A stretch of 25,039 bases of DNA from DATBMY01 sp036554605 (lineage in GTDB: Bacteria; Acidobacteriota; Blastocatellia; UBA7656): positions 1 to 25,039 of the forward strand of contig DATBMY010000512.1 of assembly GCA_036554605.1 (NCBI GenBank). Reading direction: 5' to 3'. Shown piece by piece: positions 22,220-25,039 of this stretch. The stretch's first letter is position 1; each line of letters begins with the position of its first letter. The position numbers and the translations under genes are program-made. The notes under the pieces are model-generated. The model was not told the DNA's origin. It worked only from the letters and a program-made list of their open reading frames with translations, and did no database searches.

Positions 22220-23094
22220 GTCCGTCTCTTGAACCTGCTATCGAGCCAGATGTTGAGCGCGACCTGAAGCCGCCGCCGGCGTGGAAGACTCAGCCGGTTG
22301 CGGTAGACATCGTATTTCACCTTGGAAATCTGGTCGAGCATTTCGCGATATATCGCGCTCATGATCTCGGCCGCGAACACCGTCTTTCTATCCTGCGCGG
22401 GCAGCGATGCTTTGGCTTTTTCGAAGTAGGACCGCGCCCGGGTTTGCTGGTGCTTTATCAGCTCGATGAACGGCCTGTTGTAGAGATTTGCCTTGAGGTC
22501 GTCCGCCGAATAACCGAACCGGTCAAGATCTTCGAGCGGGATGTAAATGCGGCCGCGCGCTATGTCCTCTTTAAGATCGCGAAGGATGTTCGTAAGCTGA
22601 AGCGCGAGGCCGAGATTGACGGCGTACTCGCGCGTCCTTGGGGATTCATAACCGAATATCTCTATACATATAAGTCCTACCGTCGAAGCAGCGCGGTAGC
22701 AGTATTCGCGAAGGTCGGCGAATGTCTGATAGCTGTGCCATTTCAAATCCATCTCCATGCCGTCGATGAGGTCGAGGAATGGCTGTCGCGGCAGGGCGAA
22801 TTCTTCTATGGAGCCCATGAGGTGCTCGCCGAAATCGGTGGCGGGAAACCCCTCGTAGCAGGCAAGAACCTCCTCGCGCCATACCTGCAGCTCCGCGTAA
22901 GGGTCGCGGCCCGCGTGGTCTTCGTCCACAATATCGTCAAGCATACGGCAGAATGCATAGACGTTGCTGATGGCTTTTCGCTTGTTGCGAGGCAGCAGCA
23001 GGAACGAGTAATAGAAGTTCGAGCCGGCCGCCTGCGAAAGTCTCCGCTGCAAGCCCAGAACCCGAGCGACGGTTGTCGATTCGCTTGAACTCAC
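22216..23094 (-). CDS. hpnD: Presqualene diphosphate synthase
   Basis: HpnD condenses two farnesyl diphosphates to presqualene diphosphate. The 292-residue protein is a trans-isoprenyl synthase with both Asp-rich metal sites: DDIVDE at 53-58 and NILRDLKED at 169-177. The N-terminal NFYYSFLLLPRNKRKAI and the GRIYIPLEDL stretch (181-190) match HpnD. It starts at a GTG overlapping the hpnC stop by 4 nt and overlaps hpnE by 4 nt, so all three are translationally coupled. HpnC and HpnD are paralogues; assignment of which is which rests on operon order and these sequence signatures. Confidence 0.93.
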   Translation of the reverse strand: MSSSESTTVARVLGLQRRLSQAAGSNFYYSFLLLPRNKRKAISNVYAFCRMLDDIVDEDHAGRDPYAELQVWREEVLACYEGFPATDFGEHLMGSIEEFALPRQPFLDLIDGMEMDLKWHSYQTFADLREYCYRAASTVGLICIEIFGYESPRTREYAVNLGLALQLTNILRDLKEDIARGRIYIPLEDLDRFGYSADDLKANLYNRPFIELIKHQQTRARSYFEKAKASLPAQDRKTVFAAEIMSAIYREMLDQISKVKYDVYRNRLSLPRRRRLQVALNIWLDSRFKRRT

Positions 23095-24038
23095 TCTTGT
23101 TTTAAGAAAGCCCCTTTCCTGATCGCTGGCCAGATCATCAGCAGTCTTTCAGCATTGCCTATGGCGGGCCTGCTCGTGAGCACGTCGTAGCCGCTCTCTT
23201 CGATGCGCTTCAAGACCTTCATCCCCGCGAGCCATACGACGCGAAGCTCTACGGCGAGCCGTCCGGTTACCGAGGCGCAGAGCGGCCTGCCAAGTAAGAA
23301 AAGCTCGCGCGCGCGCGCTACCTCGAACCTCATCAATTCCCGAAAAGCCTCCGGGGCCGGCCGGAGAGCCAGATCGGGCTCCCTCACGCCAAAGCGCGCC
23401 ATATCTTCGGCAGGAATGTATATGCGATCTTTAATAAGATCAACCGAAACATCCTGCCAGTGGTTGGCAAGCTGGAGCGCCGTGCATATAGAGTCGGACC
23501 ACTCGAAGAGTTGAGGGTCGCGGTGACCAAAAAGCAGTAGTATCAGCCTCCCGACAGGGTTCGCCGAGCGGCGACAATAATCTCGCAGATCATCGAACGT
23601 CTTGTACCGGCCCGTAGTCACATCCTGCGCGAAGGCCGAGAGCAGCTCTTCGAATAATACCTTTGGCAGGTCGAACTCAGCGGCTGTCTTACGCAGCGCT
23701 ATAAAGACAGGGTGGGCCGGTTGAGAATCAAACGACCGGATCAACATTTCGCGCCAGAGCCCGAGCATCTCAAGACGACCGTCGGGTGAAAGCGCACCAT
23801 TCGTCTCTTCGTCGGCCATGTCGTCGGCCAGCCTGGCGAACGCGTAAATAGCGTAAAAGTGCTTTCGGATTCTTTTGGGAAGAAGAAATGACCCTACGGG
23901 AAAGTTCTCGTAATGGGACTTCGCCACTTGCTCGCAAAGCTTGTAGGAGGATTCAACCGACCAGTCTTGCCCGCGCCCGAATTCGGAGCCGCCTATAAAA
24001 AAGGGCCCGACTCTCTTACCCTGTAAAGCGGTCTTCAT
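23091..24038 (-). CDS. hpnC: Hydroxysqualene synthase
   Basis: HpnC converts presqualene diphosphate to hydroxysqualene. The 315-residue protein shares the HpnD fold: the first Asp-rich site DDMADE lies at 72-77 and the second region reads NHWQDVSVD (192-200), where HpnD has NILRDLKED. The block NFPVGSFLLPKRIRKHFYAIYAFAR (45-69, read in two halves) is typical of HpnC. First gene of the hpnCDE operon, preceded by a TATAAT-containing promoter. The ATG at 24038 has a poor ribosome site of its own but overlaps the stop of a four-codon minigene (24038-24052), so coupling may drive its translation. Confidence 0.92.
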   Translation of the reverse strand: MKTALQGKRVGPFFIGGSEFGRGQDWSVESSYKLCEQVAKSHYENFPVGSFLLPKRIRKHFYAIYAFARLADDMADEETNGALSPDGRLEMLGLWREMLIRSFDSQPAHPVFIALRKTAAEFDLPKVLFEELLSAFAQDVTTGRYKTFDDLRDYCRRSANPVGRLILLLFGHRDPQLFEWSDSICTALQLANHWQDVSVDLIKDRIYIPAEDMARFGVREPDLALRPAPEAFRELMRFEVARARELFLLGRPLCASVTGRLAVELRVVWLAGMKVLKRIEESGYDVLTSRPAIGNAERLLMIWPAIRKGAFLKQE

Positions 24039-24052
24039 TACCAGTTATTCAT
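24038..24052 (-). other. Four-codon minigene overlapping the hpnC start
   Basis: On the minus strand GGAG is followed 3 nt later by ATG AAT AAC TGG TAA, whose stop shares one base with the hpnC ATG (TAATG). It could act as a translational coupler. It may be coincidence; no length-based statistical support is possible. Confidence 0.3.
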
Positions 24053-24081
24053 GCGCTCCGGATTGTAAACTTTGAGTATCG

Positions 24082-24110
24082 ATTATAGCTTGGCGAGCGC
24101 TATGTAGAAA
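24082..24110 (-). promoter_or_regulatory. Predicted promoter of the hpnCDE operon
   Basis: A perfect TATAAT (minus strand, 24087-24082) has TTTCTA 17 nt upstream (24110-24105), a weak -35. The start would be near 24075, giving a leader of about 37 nt that includes the minigene. Confidence 0.5.
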
Positions 24111-24358
24111 GCTTGCAAAAAACGGCCGCGGTTGGCATCCAACACAAAGAGCGCAAAGATTCACTGAGAGGATTAGTTATTCGCCCTGCCTCTTTATGTA
24201 CATTCCGTCTTTGCAGGGGACGAATACACAAACATATTATGTCGCCTTATTTTCCGGTCCAGTCAATAAGAAGATGCGAGCGGCGCGAGAGCCGCGCCCG
24301 CCCACACCTCTACTTACTCGGCCGTACTTTTAGCGAGAAGAAAATTAGCTGATTCTTG

Positions 24359-24394
24359 AAAACGGAGGACCGCAAGCGGGCCATGCTTGCCGTC
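24359..24394 (-). terminator. Weak intrinsic terminator after carD
   Basis: On the minus strand GAC-G-GCAAGC pairs with GCTTGC-G-GTC around a 7-nt loop (24394-24368), with one G-G mismatch, then CTCCGTTTT. It lies just downstream of the carD stop. Confidence 0.45.
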
Positions 24395-24408
24395 GCTATG
24401 AGAACGTC

Positions 24409-24978
24409 TTAGTGCGCAACCACAACGCCAGTCGGCTTCGAAGCAGGTTTCGCAACCGCTTTGGAGAGCGTGACTGAGCGCGAGTGCTTAGAACAGGATT
24501 TACTTAGTGCTTCGTCAACCATCGGCTCGACCATGCATTCGTTCTTGCGGCATACGGTGGCGAGCTCGCTTATGACGAGATAGCGCGCGCGTTCGAGCAT
24601 CCTCTTTTCACGGAAAGAGAGAGGTTTGCTCATCGAAAGAAAAGTGAGGATTTTCAGTACCTCGGCGACGTGGAATATATCGCCGGTCTTCATCCTATCG
24701 AGGAAGTCTTTATAGCGGTCCTTCCAATCCACGGGAGGATTGGTGAAGTCTTCCGAAAGGGCTTTCAGAAGCTTTTCGCACTGGTTGTTATTGATTGGAG
24801 CCCTCAATCCTATTTCCGAAGCATTGGCTATCGGGACCATGACGGTCGATTCCGTAGCTTTCAGCCTGAGCAGGTAGAAACTGTTCTGTGCGCCTCCGAT
24901 CTCGGTTGTTGTGATTTTCTCGATGACGCCTATTCCGTGGTTCGGATAGACAACTTTCTCGCCAATTTTGAAGCTCAC
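24409..24978 (-). CDS. carD: CarD family transcriptional regulator
   Basis: CarD/CdnL proteins bind the RNA polymerase beta subunit and stabilise open promoter complexes, especially at rRNA and growth genes. The 189-residue product has the N-terminal RNAP-interaction domain (1-60: FKIGEKVVYPNHGIGVIEKI, here residues 3-22, then FYLLRLKATESTVMVPI) and a helical C-terminal DNA-binding domain (about 65-158) containing WKDRYKDFLDRMKTGD and LSFREKRMLERARYLVISEL. It starts with GTG, after a near-perfect AAGGAGGT. A tail of about 30 residues (Cys162 onward, Ser/Lys/Pro-rich) goes beyond the usual end, and Cys143 and Cys148 form a CRKNEC pair. Probably monocistronic. Confidence 0.93.
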   Translation of the reverse strand: MSFKIGEKVVYPNHGIGVIEKITTTEIGGAQNSFYLLRLKATESTVMVPIANASEIGLRAPINNNQCEKLLKALSEDFTNPPVDWKDRYKDFLDRMKTGDIFHVAEVLKILTFLSMSKPLSFREKRMLERARYLVISELATVCRKNECMVEPMVDEALSKSCSKHSRSVTLSKAVAKPASKPTGVVVAH

Positions 24979-25039
24979 AGAGACCTCCTTGATGACCTTT
25001 GAGCGAAATCGTTCCTCAGAATAGAGGTATTCCGGGTTG

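Larger units (their letters stand above)
24039..24408. other. Non-coding stretch between hpnC and carD
   Basis: About 370 bases without a credible gene. It holds the hpnCDE promoter and minigene at the left, a small GC stem (GCGGC/GCCGC, 24280-24295) in the middle, and a terminator-like hairpin for carD at the right. An open frame at 24113-24352 on the plus strand lacks a ribosome site and a coherent composition, so I do not call it. I see no tRNA or known RNA. Confidence 0.6.

Noticed and set aside
22444..23088. 214-codon plus-strand ORF inside hpnD
   Set aside because: Antisense to a gene with all catalytic motifs and no ribosome site of its own.
24113..24352. 79-codon plus-strand ORF in the hpnC-carD gap
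   Set aside because: No ribosome site, no coherent motif, Arg/His-rich end; better explained as non-coding.
1..25039. Mobile elements, CRISPR arrays, tRNA or rRNA genes, defence islands
   Set aside because: No transposase, integrase, regularly spaced repeats, tRNA-like folds or rRNA sequence were seen; gaps between genes are short and accounted for.

Overview
The window reads as ordinary chromosome from a Gram-negative, didermic bacterium with moderately GC-rich coding DNA and frequent ATA isoleucine codons. The gene set includes a B/C/D-fused complex I subunit, CarD, the HpnC/D/E squalene route, LolA-like carriers, lipoproteins with lipoboxes and a CadC-type winged-helix fusion. Together these fit Acidobacteriota (perhaps Blastocatellia) best. 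This placement is inferred from gene content and no phylogeny was run. I saw no phage, transposase, CRISPR, rRNA or tRNA signal.

Layout. (1) 1-3191, minus: the head of a respiratory complex I operon, nuoBCD (one triple-fusion gene), nuoE and the start of nuoF. It has a good promoter about 165 nt upstream and no nuoA in front. (2) 3488-5693, minus: rarA, an OsmC-like protein and a YjbQ protein, tightly spaced. (3) 5918-9960, plus: a lipoprotein, a MacB/LolE-like permease, a LolD-like ATPase, a small one-helix membrane protein and a LolA-like carrier, closed by a strong terminator. This looks like an envelope lipid or lipoprotein trafficking unit. (4) 10030-11620: a membrane J-domain protein and, divergently, a fumarylacetoacetate hydrolase family enzyme. 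(5) 11629-14610: a 594-residue protein joining a winged-helix DNA-binding domain, an alpha/beta hydrolase and a degenerate class III nucleotide cyclase, divergent from a SAM methyltransferase. (6) 14721-15949, minus: a CbbQ/NorQ-type AAA ATPase followed by two tiny coupled ORFs. (7) 16117-20776, plus: mnmA, a NosL-like lipoprotein, DsbD with an extra C-terminal TlpA-like thioredoxin domain, and a second YjbQ. (8) 20861-24038, minus: hpnC-hpnD-hpnE, converting farnesyl diphosphate to squalene for hopanoids. (9) 24409-24978, minus: a CarD-family RNA polymerase-binding regulator.

How they work together. Most of the window is core physiology: NADH oxidation, replication-fork maintenance, tRNA thiolation, squalene synthesis and control of transcription initiation. 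Envelope maintenance recurs in the Lol-like transporter, the DsbD-TlpA thiol relay, NosL and squalene. The items least explained by textbook systems are the winged-helix/hydrolase/pseudo-cyclase fusion, the Lol-like cluster with two carrier-like proteins and a small membrane partner, the NuoBCD fusion, and the AAA ATPase without its usual VWA partner.
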